Source: Gelatoporia subvermispora B
Lineage: Eukaryota; Basidiomycota; Agaricomycetes; Polyporales; Gelatoporiaceae
Length of the DNA stretch: 64,000 nt
Reading direction: 5' to 3'
NCBI GenBank assembly: GCA_000320605.2
Contig: KB445800.1
Location: forward strand, 575,157-639,156
Part shown: in pieces, positions 47,392 through 57,522 of the stretch
Layout: the number at the start of each line of letters is the position of its first letter
How positions within the stretch are numbered: the first letter of the stretch is position 1
Notes under the pieces: model-generated
What the model was told of the DNA's origin: nothing
The model's database searches: none
What the model saw: only the letters and a program-made list of their open reading frames with translations
Made by a program: the position numbers and the translations under genes

Positions 47392-48801
47392 TTTTTAGAG
47401 AGCGTGCGGTGTGAGTGCTGAACGTGAACTGTGGCTACTGGGGACCAGGGGGGAAGTGGGCGGATCCACTGAGGACTCGTCTAGCCACCATCCCACCAAT
47501 TATATACGCAAATAGCGCAATGGCATTGCGGGATGAGCACCAATCGCTTGACTCATTGAGTTGATACATTGCTTGCCCTGCCAGTCGTTGTCAGTTGTCC
47601 AATAGTTAGTCAGAATTCAGGGCTGATGTTGCGTTCGTACTCGTTCATCATAATCAGCGCCTAGAACTGTACGTGGGCTCCACCAATGCCGTAGCTACCT
47701 CGCCGTCCAGTCCTTGACATGCCGCTTACGTTGTAGACAGTCGCAGTTGCGTGGGCCCAAGAGTCTGCGAGACCGATGTTTGGTAGGGGGTGCGTGATTT
47801 GCACACGGATCATAGATCAACAGCGAGAAGCATAGGCAGTCAAGAGGATGTGAATGATCAGCGTTGGCCTCGGATCTTCACATCTTCCCCAGTCCTCGAC
47901 GCGGATGAACAGAGAACGCATGCCGCAAGTGTTAGCGCACCCGGCTAGAGGCTGTGGCCGTGAGCATATGCACAGATCATCTCGAGATTCTATGGAGAGT
48001 CTAACGAAAGCCTGCGAGCACGTTCGCGCCCCCTGTCTTGTCTGCCTTCGAAATTCGTCCGCGTACTTCTTATCACGTCCGAGGAGCGATTGTTCCTGGT
48101 GAATGGTACGTCGGTGTTGGGCATAACCGAGCATCCAGGGCGGACCCGCAATTATGTTCCCATTGCAACCAGGCACCTCCCCACATCCGTGGACTCCGTT
48201 ACGTACGACCGTTTGTGTCGGACAGCCAGAGAATGCAAACGCGAGCAGCTGCGCGAGAAATTTCGCTGCTGGCAGGTGTACAAACTGGCAGTGGGCGTTG
48301 ACTGATAAATGATCAAAGCAAGCGTAATTTTGGGGGATATGTGAGAGAACACGAAGAGGTCTCGGACGCAGTAGGTGTAGTAATCAGCTAGAACCGGAGG
48401 CAATAGTGCGCGAAAGAGCTGATAGCCGCGATTTTTGGCAACAATCCGTGACGGTCAGGATCATTCGAGTGTTGACAAGATGTCGTGATGTCTTTTTTAT
48501 GTTGTTTGTTCATCGACCTCTTGATTGAGACGCTCGGCGACTGCCGGACGGGCTGTGGTTGGCAGATCGGTGAACAAAAGCCACTCCGTCTGATAGCAAA
48601 GGCTTTCTGAAGGAAAGCTTATACTCTATGTTGCCTGTATTGATCGCGGGCATAAAATCCATGTAGACTACATCGACACTTATTACATGATATCGCTACC
48701 GTGCGATTATACTCGAGTCCCTATGATACAGCAATACTTCTGTGAAGTCCGAAGGAGCGTGTAGAGCATCAGATAAATTATGCGTGTCCGTCAAGTGTCC
48801 A
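47392..48801. other. Spacer between the DUF3455 genes
   Basis: This is 1.4 kb with the promoter of copy 1 (an AT-containing stretch TTATATACGC near 47499) and the 3' region of copy 2. No gene is recognised. Short frames at 47817-48405 on both strands overlap each other and are not called. Confidence 0.45.
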
Positions 48802-49847
48802 TCACCAATAAGAAGAGGCCGTGCTCTGAGGATAGGAAGAAGTCGAAGAGCAGCTGGCTGTCGAGGAGTCGCTCGACGCGGTCGAGGCCGCACCCGCAGT
48901 CAAGTTGCCCCCGTAGAAGACTGAGTACTGCGTAAGCAACTGATCCACGTAGACATAGCATGGACACACGTACTGTACTTGGAGACGTACTTCACGGAAA
49001 TGTCCGCCGTCTGGTCGAACACACACTGCAAGGCACAGTCAGAATCACATAAATCCCGGCCATCCGCGCTTGTCACTCACCGAAGCGGGAGGCTGGCCGC
49101 CGCGGGTGTCCACGCGGAACACCTCGCTCGCTATACTGCCTTCCACGTTGACCACGTCCAGCCAGTTCACATCCGTCGTCGCGTTCGTAGGCGCGGGGAG
49201 CGAGCCTTTGCCCTTGGCGATGATGAACGCGTCGGGATTACTCTGGAATGAGCCCGAGGACGTGAAGTCCCATTTCGGGGAGACGCCCATGCCCGTTGTG
49301 GGGTTCGTGACGAAGTAGTGCTGCGCGAGGACCTCGGGCGGGTCGATGAAGTGTAGGAGGTCGACAATCTCCTGTATGGACGCGCCGGTGAAGTTGGACC
49401 AGAAGGCGAAGAGCGGATCCTGGATAGTGTTGAAGACCTCAGGGACGGCGGTGAGACAGGAGACGTCAATAAGCTCTGCGAATGCCCCGACGTTTCTGCA
49501 CGAGTAATGTCAATGCATATTGACATGAACGCCACTGAGATGCATACTCACGTGAAGTTGTTGGACGACGTGCAGGTGTAGTTCTGTACACCAAAGGCGA
49601 GACCGATGAACGAAGGTACGGTGTTGTTCGGTACCACCAGCTGAGTCTGGTTTGGTGGGAAGGTCGGGACAAACGCCGAAACGTTGCAGCTATGAACTTG
49701 GAAGATGTCCGACACGTTGCCGCTCCATGATGAATTGCTCATAGAAGTCGTGTTGCTTGTGCTGCTGTACTTGTTATCATACCCTTGGAAGGCTGCGACA
49801 GCAGCACCGAAGAATGTGCCATGACGATGACCAGAGATGGCGACCAT
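48802..49847 (-). CDS. DUF3455 protein, copy 2, with Ser-rich C-terminus
   Basis: This paralog of the gene at 46515 shares the blocks VPSFIGLAFGVQNYTC, NVGAFAELIDVSC, LAQHYFVTNPTTGMGVSPKW, DVNWLDVVNVEGSIASEVF, TRGGQPPAS and CVFDQTADISVKYVSKY. The final exon reads IFYGGNLTAG and continues into a Ser/Thr-rich tail (STASSDSSTASCSSTSSYPQ) not present in copy 1. The last intron ends at the second of two nearby CAGs, because the first gives the wrong phase. The start used (49845-49847) gives MVAISGHRHGTFFGAAVAAF, a poor signal peptide. Either an upstream exon is missed or the start region has decayed. Two Asn-rich N-glycosylation-like stretches (SNTTSMSNSSW) follow. Confidence 0.75.
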
Positions 49848-50890
49848 GACGTGCGTTTAATCGGCGTGAATGACGAGAACCAAATGCAATGAAGGTAGTG
49901 TAGGGTGCAGGTCAGAGACCGTCAGATGACAGAACACGAAAGTGAGTGATGGCCAGAGTTCGACGAAAGTCTAGCAGTCTATATAGGAATCAATCGCAGA
50001 GGTTTGGGGCCGGATTAGAAAGGAGGGATAGAGACGATCGTGTTTCAAGCTATCCAGATGTCCCGCTCGGAGACCTCGGCTACGATCCTGCGTACAGCGT
50101 TAGAAAGGCAAGCGAGCCTGTGCATCGCATTTAAAGCAGAGAATTGTGAGGTACCCGACGCGCGCCTCCAGAGGTTCGTGCAGCTTGCTCATTACGTCCC
50201 GATAATCGAGCCATAATACGTCGCTGAACAATAGCCAGCAGGAAATCTATTGTCTGTGCAGACGTGCAAAGGGCAATGAGTATTGTCCTTTTCCCGCACC
50301 TGGCGGCGCAAAGCGCGGATTAGGTAGTGTATCAGATATTCACGACAAACATTGATGGCAGGGTAACAATAAAAATCGGCTCTTTTCACGTTGGCTGTGA
50401 TAGGCCCGAGTCGATCGTAGAGAGCTGTGGACGCAGGTTGATGCTGTGCATTTGCCTTGAACCTGATGCTGTGCGGATGGATTCCGTAAAGCATTACAGA
50501 GGTGAGAACCTTTTCCGAATGAAAACGCCACTAGAGCTGCTGAGCGGATCTTCGAAACTTGTCAAAGAGACTGCCGCAGCGCTGCACCGTGGCAGACCAT
50601 GGCCTAAAGATCACGAGGAAAAGTTATTTGGACACCCGCGGCAGCCAAAGCATGCCTTGCCGATCCCGCCATCAATTTCCCAGAAAGGCAATCACCTTCG
50701 AGCGCCCTCGAGCGCTCGCTTCAAACAAGGTCGCCTCAGCAGGTTAGGTGTGTCCCTCGGAGATCATTCTAAGGCAGCTGTGGCTTATCCACTATCCAGG
50801 TTTTGATGGTACTTGGCTTGTACTGCAGAAACATTGCATCAGTAGAACTGCCAATTGTCTAAGCCGAGGTGACTGCATGAACTTGCTCCG
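49848..50890. other. Divergent intergenic region before PIG-L
   Basis: This is about 1.04 kb between outward-facing genes. A 159-codon frame (50327-50806) starts at GTG and shows no motif, so it is not called. No repeats were recognised. Confidence 0.45.
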
Positions 50891-51900
50891 ATGCCTTCAC
50901 CCTGGATTCTGCTACTGTCATTGCTCTGCGGCATCCTGCTAACTCCTTTCTCTTTCAACGTGGAACTGCTCTCATTAGCCCCGAAATCCGCCACATCATG
51001 GCCACAAACTGGACACATTCTCCTGCTCACAGCCCATCCGGATGACGAGAGCATGTTCTTTGCGCCAACCATCCTCGGGCTGGCAAACAGTCACACTACA
51101 GCTTCTCGCAATTCTCCAACTCTGTTCTCTTTGTGTCTGTCTGTTGGAAATGCAGACGGGCTGGGTGATGTGCGCAAGCAGGAGCTCGAGCGGAGCCTTG
51201 ATGTCCTAGGCATCGGCGCAGGGCGCAGGTGGATTGTCGACCGACCGTACGTGTCTCCATACCTTTGCACAGGCTCATTCGCAATTGGCAGCACAGCGAC
51301 CTGCAAGACAACATCACAGCCTCGTGGGACCCGCGTACCGTCGCAGACGTCGTGCGGCCGTACGTGTTCGGGCAGAACATCACCACCGTGCGTCTCGTTC
51401 CCAAACGCCCACTCCGCCATGCGCGTGCCTCGCATTTTCTAACGCACTTCCAACCATCCCAGATCCTCACGTTCGATGCGGACGGCATATCCTCGCACCC
51501 AAATCACGTCTCGCTCCTGCACGGCGCTTCGCACCTCATCACCTCATGGTCCTCGCCCTCAGCCGCTGCTCGTCCCGCGCCCCAGCTCTACGCACTTACC
51601 ACCGTCCCCCTTGCTACCAAATACACCGGCGTGCTTGGCGCGCTCGCGGTCCACCTACGTCTGCGCGCCCTTGCGCTCATACAGCTGCTTTCAACATATG
51701 GGGAAGCACGAGAGCGCACGTCCGGCGCGCCGGCGTTCGTCTCGGGCGTGCGGGAGTACCGCGCTGCGCTGCGCGCGATGCAGCAGCACCGCTCACAGCT
51801 GGTATGGTTCCGCTGGCTCTACGTTATCTTCTCGCGATACATGTGGGCAAATGAGTGGGTTGCAATCGCGCCCGCGCCCCACGCGCCCACTGAGGTGTAA
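50891..51900 (+). CDS. GPI12: GlcNAc-phosphatidylinositol de-N-acetylase PIG-L (Gpi12)
   Basis: PIG-L removes the acetyl group from GlcNAc-PI on the cytosolic face of the ER, the second step of GPI-anchor synthesis. Exons are 50891-51246, 51297-51387 and 51463-51900 (294 residues). The N-terminal membrane anchor is WILLLSLLCGILLTPF. The metal-binding motif is LLLTAHPDDESMFFAPTI (His-Pro-Asp-Asp-Glu). Other family motifs are LCLSVGNADGLGDVRKQEL, PDLQDNITASWDP, and LTFDADGISSHPNHVSL, which carries the second catalytic histidine cluster. The 50-nt intron 51247-51296 was set to end at GCACAG before CGACCTG, since this yields the conserved DRPDLQDN junction. Ending at the nearer CAG would give an implausible 26-nt intron. 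The second intron (75 nt) is in frame. Confidence 0.9.
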
Positions 51901-52022
51901 CCCGGTAGCAGCACGTGCAGGGGATCTCGGAGTAGTGTACATGTCTTGCAGTCCGATACATTGCAATTGGGTCCAGATATCAGATACCATCGTCACGTCT
52001 GTGCTCGCTCCTGCGTTTCGTG

Positions 52023-52668
52023 CTAGTGGGGGACGCCTCCCTTCGCGACACCCACCCCGGGGGCATGCACTACAGAGGTAAAGCTTGCAATCCAGCCTCG
52101 CAACCAGCCCACGCCATGACCCTCGTACTGCGGCCCATCCGGGCGTCCCGAACCAGCTGCCCACCACCGTCTGAAGCGTGCGCCGGCGGCCGCACCTAGC
52201 GGACGCAAATAATCGCCCAGCAATCCCCTGTTAATGCCGCGTCCCGTGTAGGGTCCGTCAGACTGCACGGCATCATGATGTAGGAGAGTAGACGCACCAT
52301 AGCGCGCCTTGGATGAGCGGTATGAGGACCTGGTCGCGCGTTGTGATCCATCCGACGCGCCCCCAGTCGACGCGGACGACCTCTGTCGAGGCAGACGAGA
52401 CGACCACGTCCCCCGCGCCTTCTTCCTCGCCTTCCTGCACACGCCCCTTGCCCTTCTCGTCGTGTGCGACTACGGCCGCGATGGTGCGCTCGACATGCAC
52501 ATATGGTGCGACGCTCCGGAGGTACGAGGACTCGAAGCGGAAATCTGGGACGGGCCGTGGATGATGGGCGTGATGCGAGTGAGGGTGCGGACGCTCCAGC
52601 TTTTGTTCAGATATATGGGACTCGTATACGTAGCGGCGGCTGGACTCGAGCTCAGGTTCGTCGTGCAT
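52023..52668 (-). CDS. Short fungal protein, DUF1770/Atg43-like (tentative)
   Basis: Two exons (52668-52298 and 52227-52023, joined TG|G) encode 191 residues. The N-terminus is polar and His-rich (RPHPHSHHAHHPRPVPDF), followed by RFESSYLRSVAPYVHVE, a charged linker, then WGRVGWITTRDQVLIPLIQG with ALWGLLGDYLRP, a likely membrane-associated helix. A Gly/Arg-rich end closes the protein. The F-E-x-S-Y-L and R-D-Q-V-L-x-P-L-x-Q-G blocks recall the fungal DUF1770 family, which I recall as including the fission-yeast mitophagy receptor Atg43. This assignment is from memory of the pattern and is uncertain. It converges with PIG-L, 122 bp apart. Confidence 0.62.
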
Positions 52669-53164
52669 GTCTGCGAACGCTATGGCTAGTTGGCACCAGG
52701 TCGGCCAACGATGGTGCTTGTAGCAGGACCCAGGTGCAGCAGCTCCCGCCTGCGCGTCTACTGAGATGATATCACGTGATTTTCAGCGCCGAGCATGGGT
52801 GGGTCACGGTTGCGCAGTGCGCAATACTTACGATGCGTTGAGCGACGGCCGTCGGTCGAAACATTGGACAGAGTCCGGCATCTACTCACGGGAAGGATAC
52901 TGATGCGTGCATAACCAAACATGTTCCAGTGAAAAGGTCCCAATGCGTATTTTCAACCCGTGATATCGACTCCGAGGCTGCTTGATAAGTAGCACTTGTA
53001 CATCTTGCCTTACGGCTGGTCCCACCTCGCAAGTCCTCCGTGCATCAACAGCTTCAGTAAGATTTGGCATAATAATATACATTACAAGTGATGCTATACA
53101 ACAACTCCGTCTTGTCCGATGTTAAGCCCCCCCTCTTGTAGTAGTGTTGTACAAGTAGTGTAGA
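52669..53164. other. Intergenic stretch
   Basis: This is 496 bp without a recognised gene, lying between co-oriented genes. It holds the promoter of the DUF1770-like gene and the 3' region of the small single-TM gene. Short frames here start at non-ATG codons. Confidence 0.45.
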
Positions 53165-53554
53165 TCACGGCTTGCGCTCGCCCTGCATCGTCGCCCTGAC
53201 GTCGGCTGAGGTCATGCGCGCATCACTTGTGGTGGCATTTAGGTTCCCTCCTCCCTCCTTAGCAGTCTCTGCAGTTTGGAGACAAGTCAGAATAGTCCAT
53301 CGCACGAAAGCCAAAAGAAGACGTACTATAGATCGACACAGGTCCCTCCTCACGCTTCGTTTGTACACCAGCAACGTACATATACCCTAGAGTCGCTGCA
53401 ATCGCAGACACCATGCCGATCGCCTGCAACGATATCGTTCTGAGATATGAAAGTGAGTGAGGGGTATCTTGTGGCAACGCACCAAGCCCTTTCCCTTGCC
53501 GCGTGGCCTCGTGCCCGCATTAAGGTTCGTCAATGGCTTCGGATGTGAGGACAT
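53165..53554 (-). CDS. Small single-pass membrane protein, 90 residues
   Basis: Three exons join in phase: 53554-53483, 53423-53327 and 53268-53165, with introns of 59 and 58 nt. The protein starts MSSHPKPLTNLNAGTRPRGK with a basic N-terminus. One helix follows (AIGMVSAIAATLGYMYVAG, encoded from the first codon of exon 2), then a polar tail QTKREEGPVSIYKTAKEGGG ending RATMQGERKP. I do not know the family. Size, intron phases (0 then 1), the position of the helix at the start of exon 2 and the polar tail all match the gene at 25205-25574, so the two may share an architecture. A mitochondrial inner-membrane location is possible but is inference. Confidence 0.62.
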
Positions 53555-53852
53555 GGTTGGTAAAATTGTGAGGTTTTTTTATGAAGGGAATGTGTATAGG
53601 AGTTTGTGGTTGAAAGTTAAGAGCACTCGTTCGAACGGAGTACTACTTACGGGTAGGAGACCCGACCCTGTCCTCAGTGACGTCATATCAAACGCTTGGT
53701 GAAGTTGGCGCGAACGGCAGCAACGTAGTAAACGTGGCATTCCATGCATTTGATGTGGGATAACTGGGTGGTTATGATTACTACCATGATTCTGAAGAAC
53801 TCAAGATGAAACGCAGAATAAAAGAAAAAAATCAATCCGTGCGAACGCCACA
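53555..53852. other. Spacer upstream of the small membrane-protein gene, with tRNA terminator
   Basis: This is 298 bp. A run of A residues around 53821-53831 (T-run on the minus strand), 22 bp past the tRNA-Ser 3' end, is a likely RNA polymerase III terminator. Confidence 0.5.
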
Positions 53853-53955
53853 CGCTGACAATAGGGTTCGAACCTATGCGGGCGATGCCCAAGTGATAGT
53901 GAAATGCACGTTCGGCCATTCAAATCACTCGCCTTAACCACTCGGCCATATCAGC
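53853..53955 (-). tRNA. tRNA-Ser (anticodon TGA) with a 21-nt intron
   Basis: On the minus strand this begins GCTGATATGGCCGAGTGGTT with a typical serine A box. The acceptor stem pairs GCTGATA with TGTCAGC. The anticodon stem is AGTGA/TCACT with loop TT-TGA-A-A. The intron (53898-53918) follows the base 3' of the anticodon, the canonical position. The long variable arm TGGGC-ATC-GCCCG and the T arm ATAGG-TTCGAAC-CCTAT confirm a class II serine tRNA. The mature length is 82 nt. The discriminator base is G. Confidence 0.93.
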
Positions 53956-54313
53956 TAACTCACAACTGCCCATCTCTTTACTCTATCGCCAGAGCGCAAG
54001 GTCAGTGGATCGGAACTCATGAGAGACTATCACGATATAGCTGCTAAAGTCGTTTCATGATCGAAATAAACCTGGAGAACTCCCGAGTCGGATAAAGCAA
54101 CTGAGTCCCAGCGTATTGTCCGAAATATCGTGAACGATGAACTTATTCGATGATTGAATTTGAGGAGGGCGCTTGCGGGGTGCTACTAACAGGGCGCTTG
54201 AGGTATATAGGGTTGACAGTGCCTCTCACCTCGGAGTCTTCATCGCCCTCCTCCCCCCATTCCGCTGAGCTTGCGCCAGCTTTCCCTAGAGATCACATAC
54301 ATACCCCCGAGCA
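53956..54313. promoter_or_regulatory. Upstream region of ALY/Yra1 and of tRNA-Ser
   Basis: This is 358 bp between the 5' end of the tRNA and the ALY start codon. It must carry the ALY promoter. A CT-rich tract (TCATCGCCCTCCTCCCCCCA near 54240) lies about 70 bp before the ATG. Confidence 0.45.
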
Positions 54314-55246
54314 ATGCAAGTGCAGCCGCAACACGCACGCCTTAACACTTACCACGGCACCAAACGGCAACTGCTGGGCAACCAGGCGGGGCAGGCGCCC
54401 CCAGCATGGCGCGTGAACCAGACGGCGCAGGCAAAAAAGGCGGTCGGATCGTCCGCTGTGGACTCGGGGAGCAAGATCTTATTGAGCAGGCTGCCCTTGG
54501 ATGTCTCAGAGGACGAGGTACAGGTGTGTCTGCGTCGTCGGCATTGGTGCCAGGATGATCGTGGCTCGTGCAGCCACTCGTCCTTCGGACTCGCGCAGCT
54601 GATTCACTCGCGGCTTATGAATAGGTGCTCTTCGCTAAGACTGTGGGGCCAGTGAAGGATGTGTTCCTGGTGTATAACTCCCAAGGGCGATCGAAGGGCA
54701 TGGCAGTCGTGACCTTCCAGCGCTCAGCAGACGCGACCGTCGCGCGGACAAGGTACAACGGCAAGATTGTTGACGGAAGTCAGTGTGGGCGTGGCACCCC
54801 GTACATTCACACTGATTTCTAGGCGCAGAACGTCCGATCAAGATTGAGATAATTGTCGACAAAGATGCACCCGCGCAAAACGCTCTGGCAGTCCCACAAT
54901 TGCCGTCTCTCCTCGCACGACTAGGGGGCGTCGCTGTCCCAACACCATCGGTCAAAGGTGCTCCCAGTGGTAATCGTGCTGCTGTGAACGGCGCAGCACA
55001 CCCACCGTGCGTGACCTAACAGTGTGCTAACTAACACTTGCTCACACCCCGCGTAGTAAATTTCAGAAAGCAGCAGGAAAAGCAGCGGCAGTACCTCGCG
55101 CTGCTGCACAGCCTACCACTACGAAGGCGAAGCTACGCGCAAAGAAGGGCCCGAAGCGCGTGAAGAAGAAAACGATAGCAGAATTGGACAAGGAGATGGA
55201 AGACTACCGAGCGACTGCAGACACCGAGATGGACGCCGCAAGTTGA
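54314..55246 (+). CDS. YRA1: ALY/REF (Yra1/Mlo3) mRNA-export adaptor
   Basis: This is a nuclear RNA-binding adaptor that links spliced mRNA and the TREX complex to the Mex67 export receptor. Exons are 54314-54523, 54625-54778, 54823-55006 and 55057-55246 (245 residues). A basic Gln-rich N-terminus is followed by one RRM at about residues 52-125: SKILLSRLPLDVSEDEV (RNP2 region), VLFAKTVGPVKDVFLVYN, and GRSKGMAVVTFQRSADAT (RNP1 region). Then come IKIEIIVDKDAP, an Ala/Pro linker and a basic C-terminal region (KLRAKKGPKRVKKKTIAELD) ending in the acidic EMEDYRATADTEMDAAS. The conserved short C-terminal box of REF proteins (A-E-L-D-x-E-M-x-x-Y) is present. The N-terminal REF box is not obvious, so the exact start is less certain. 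Confidence 0.85.
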
Positions 55247-55514
55247 ACGGGTTCCTTCGTGTTTCCTTCCTTTCTTTCGCCATTTTCTCATGTTTTATAT
55301 GTCCTTCGTGCTGCGCATACGACTCTCTGGGTTCTCCGTCCTGAGTTTCGACCATTCTCCAGCTTCAGGCTGCTGCTGTAAATACTGTATCCTGCTGTGT
55401 TATCTCATCTGATAAGATAAGATGAATGAATGCTGCGACCGGGCAGCGCGCTGCTGGGAGCGGACGCGGGTCGTCCGAGCTGCTTGACCCTGGACCTCAT
55501 CCACTACACGAGCC

Positions 55515-57436
55515 ATGGTCGCACCGCTATACACGACCGCCTCGGGTCTCCTCTTCCATGCCGGAAAGATCCTCGTGCTCACCGTCGGGCTCCCCGCGCG
55601 GGGCAAGACGCACATCTCGCGCGCGCTGGAGCGCTATCTGCGGTGGACAGGTGTGAAGACGACCGTCATCTCGCTGGGGGACTACCGCCGGAAGGTCCTC
55701 GGCGGCGCGCAGAAGGTCCCGCCGGACTACTTTACCCTTGGTACGCCCCGCGAGTTGTCGTGCGTGAGCCAGTGTAACCGTTCGCAGGGCCAAAGAGTCC
55801 CGAGACGCTTGCGCTCCGCCAGAAGGTCTCGGACGGCTGTGAGCAGCTCATCTGGGATTTCTTCGACTCGGGCGGCCAGGTGGTCATCTATGATGCCAAC
55901 AATGGGACCAGAGAGCGCCGCCAGACCATTGCGGAGAAGTTCGACAAGGCAGGGATCCATATCGTCATGCTAGGTCCAGCGTTATCTGTTCGCATGGGTT
56001 GCGGTGTATTCTGAGACGACTTAGAATCCCTGTGTGATAACGAGGAGCTTATCATGGCGAACATACGAAGTGTCAAGATCTCGTCTCCTGATGTATGTCC
56101 TCCGCGGCCCATATCTGGTGTATATCGGGACGCTAAACGAACGGCGAAGTACCGCACCTGGGATCCGGAGAAAGCTGTCGCGGACTACTACAGTCGTATC
56201 AAGAATAATGAAGCGCACTACGAGCCTGTAGAGGAGACTACTTGGCCATATATTCGTATCATGAATGTGAGCATCGCCGTTCTAACGGCGGTTTCGATGA
56301 TCCCAAACCCCATATTTAGGTCGGTGAGAAGATCATGGTCAATGTAAGAATGAATCGTACTCCGCATTCGTGAATGTTCGCTCATTGGACTACCAGAACA
56401 TCCGAGGTTATCTACAGGTATATTATAATGCGACAGTAATTTCGCATGTTCTAACCTGAACAACAGTCAAGAGTTGTCTTCTTCCTCATGAACATCCACA
56501 ACAATTTCCGTACAATCTACTTCGCACGAGTACGGAGTCCCTTGTGTAATATTCCTTCGGTGTACTGATGGTCCTCACTCAGTCCGGCCAGTCGCTGATC
56601 GAGCATTCGTACAAAGCAGATTCAGACCTGTCCCCCGCCGGCTGGGAGTACGCCGCGCGCCTGAAGGAGTTTGTGCTCGATCGGCGTGCCAAGTCGCTCC
56701 AGCAGAGGGGCATCGACCCCACGACGCGTCGGCTCGCCGTACGTCTCGACCACTTGCCCGCCGCAGACCATGTCTCACCCTACATAGGTTTGGACTTCGG
56801 CTCGCCGTCGCTCCCACCATACTGCCTGGCCGTTCCTCAACATCACTGCGGACGATCCCGAGCCTCCCGCGAGGGTCAAGATCGTCGAGCGGCCCCAGAT
56901 GAGCGAGATCAATCCCGGGGTCTGGGATGGACTCTCGCCGGACCAGGTGAAGAAGTACTACCCAGATGAATGGGAGAGGTTCGTCAAGGACCCGTACGCC
57001 TATCGCGCCCCGAGGGCTGAGAGCTACCACGACCTTTGCGGTGCGCATACTCAGCAGCGTGGCTACCTTGAACTTGTCTGATCACCGTGCCCGATTCACA
57101 GTCCGGTTGGAGCCAACGCTCGTTGAGCTCGAGCGCGAGCGGGAAGATCTGCTCATTATCGGGCATGCGTCGGTCATCCGCTGCATCCTTGCGTACCTCA
57201 TCGGTCTCCCCGTGTCGGAGATCCCTGCGATAGAGGTCGCACGTGGTGACTTGATCGAAGTTGTCCCAACTTCATACGGCGTGTACAGTCAGGCGTACCA
57301 CTTCTGGGACGGGCCCGGCCGTAGTGACAACGGCGGTGGTGTTGGCAAGGATGAGAAGAATTTTTACGAGAATTACGCAGAGGATACGCAGGGGAAGAGG
57401 AGGCCCGAAGGGTCATCGAATACCGTAACAGCATGA
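55515..57436 (+). CDS. 6-phosphofructo-2-kinase/fructose-2,6-bisphosphatase, phosphatase His replaced by Ser
   Basis: This is a cytosolic enzyme that makes fructose 2,6-bisphosphate, the activator of glycolysis. The start is MVAPLYTTASGLLFHAGKIL. The kinase domain has P-loop GLPARGKTHISRALERYL, LGDYRRKVLGG, GGQVVIYDANNGTRERR, SLCDNEELIMANIRSVK and the link VFFLMNIHNNFRTIYFAR. The phosphatase domain then begins SGQSLIEHSYKADSDLSPAG. The family's active-site Arg-His-Gly-Glu-Ser reads Arg-Ser-Gly-Gln-Ser, with Ser as the first codon after an intron (56583). Later features are kept: EINPGVWDGLSPDQVKKYYP and LLIIGHASVIRCILAYLIGL with the second histidine. About 490 residues and at least ten exons, stop 57434-57436. 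A kinase-only enzyme like yeast Pfk26 is predicted. It converges on the NCS1 permease (86 bp). Confidence 0.88.
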
Positions 57437-57522
57437 TATTCCATCCGATCGATAGATAATACATTTGTAACATCATGTAGCAGTATAATCATTCCGGCCC
57501 ATGTATCGCTTCGTGAGTTTTG

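Noticed and set aside
51247..51272. 26-nt intron in PIG-L
   Set aside because: Too short for splicing. The AG 24 nt further on gives a 50-nt intron and recreates the conserved Pro-Asp-Leu-Gln-Asp-Asn junction.
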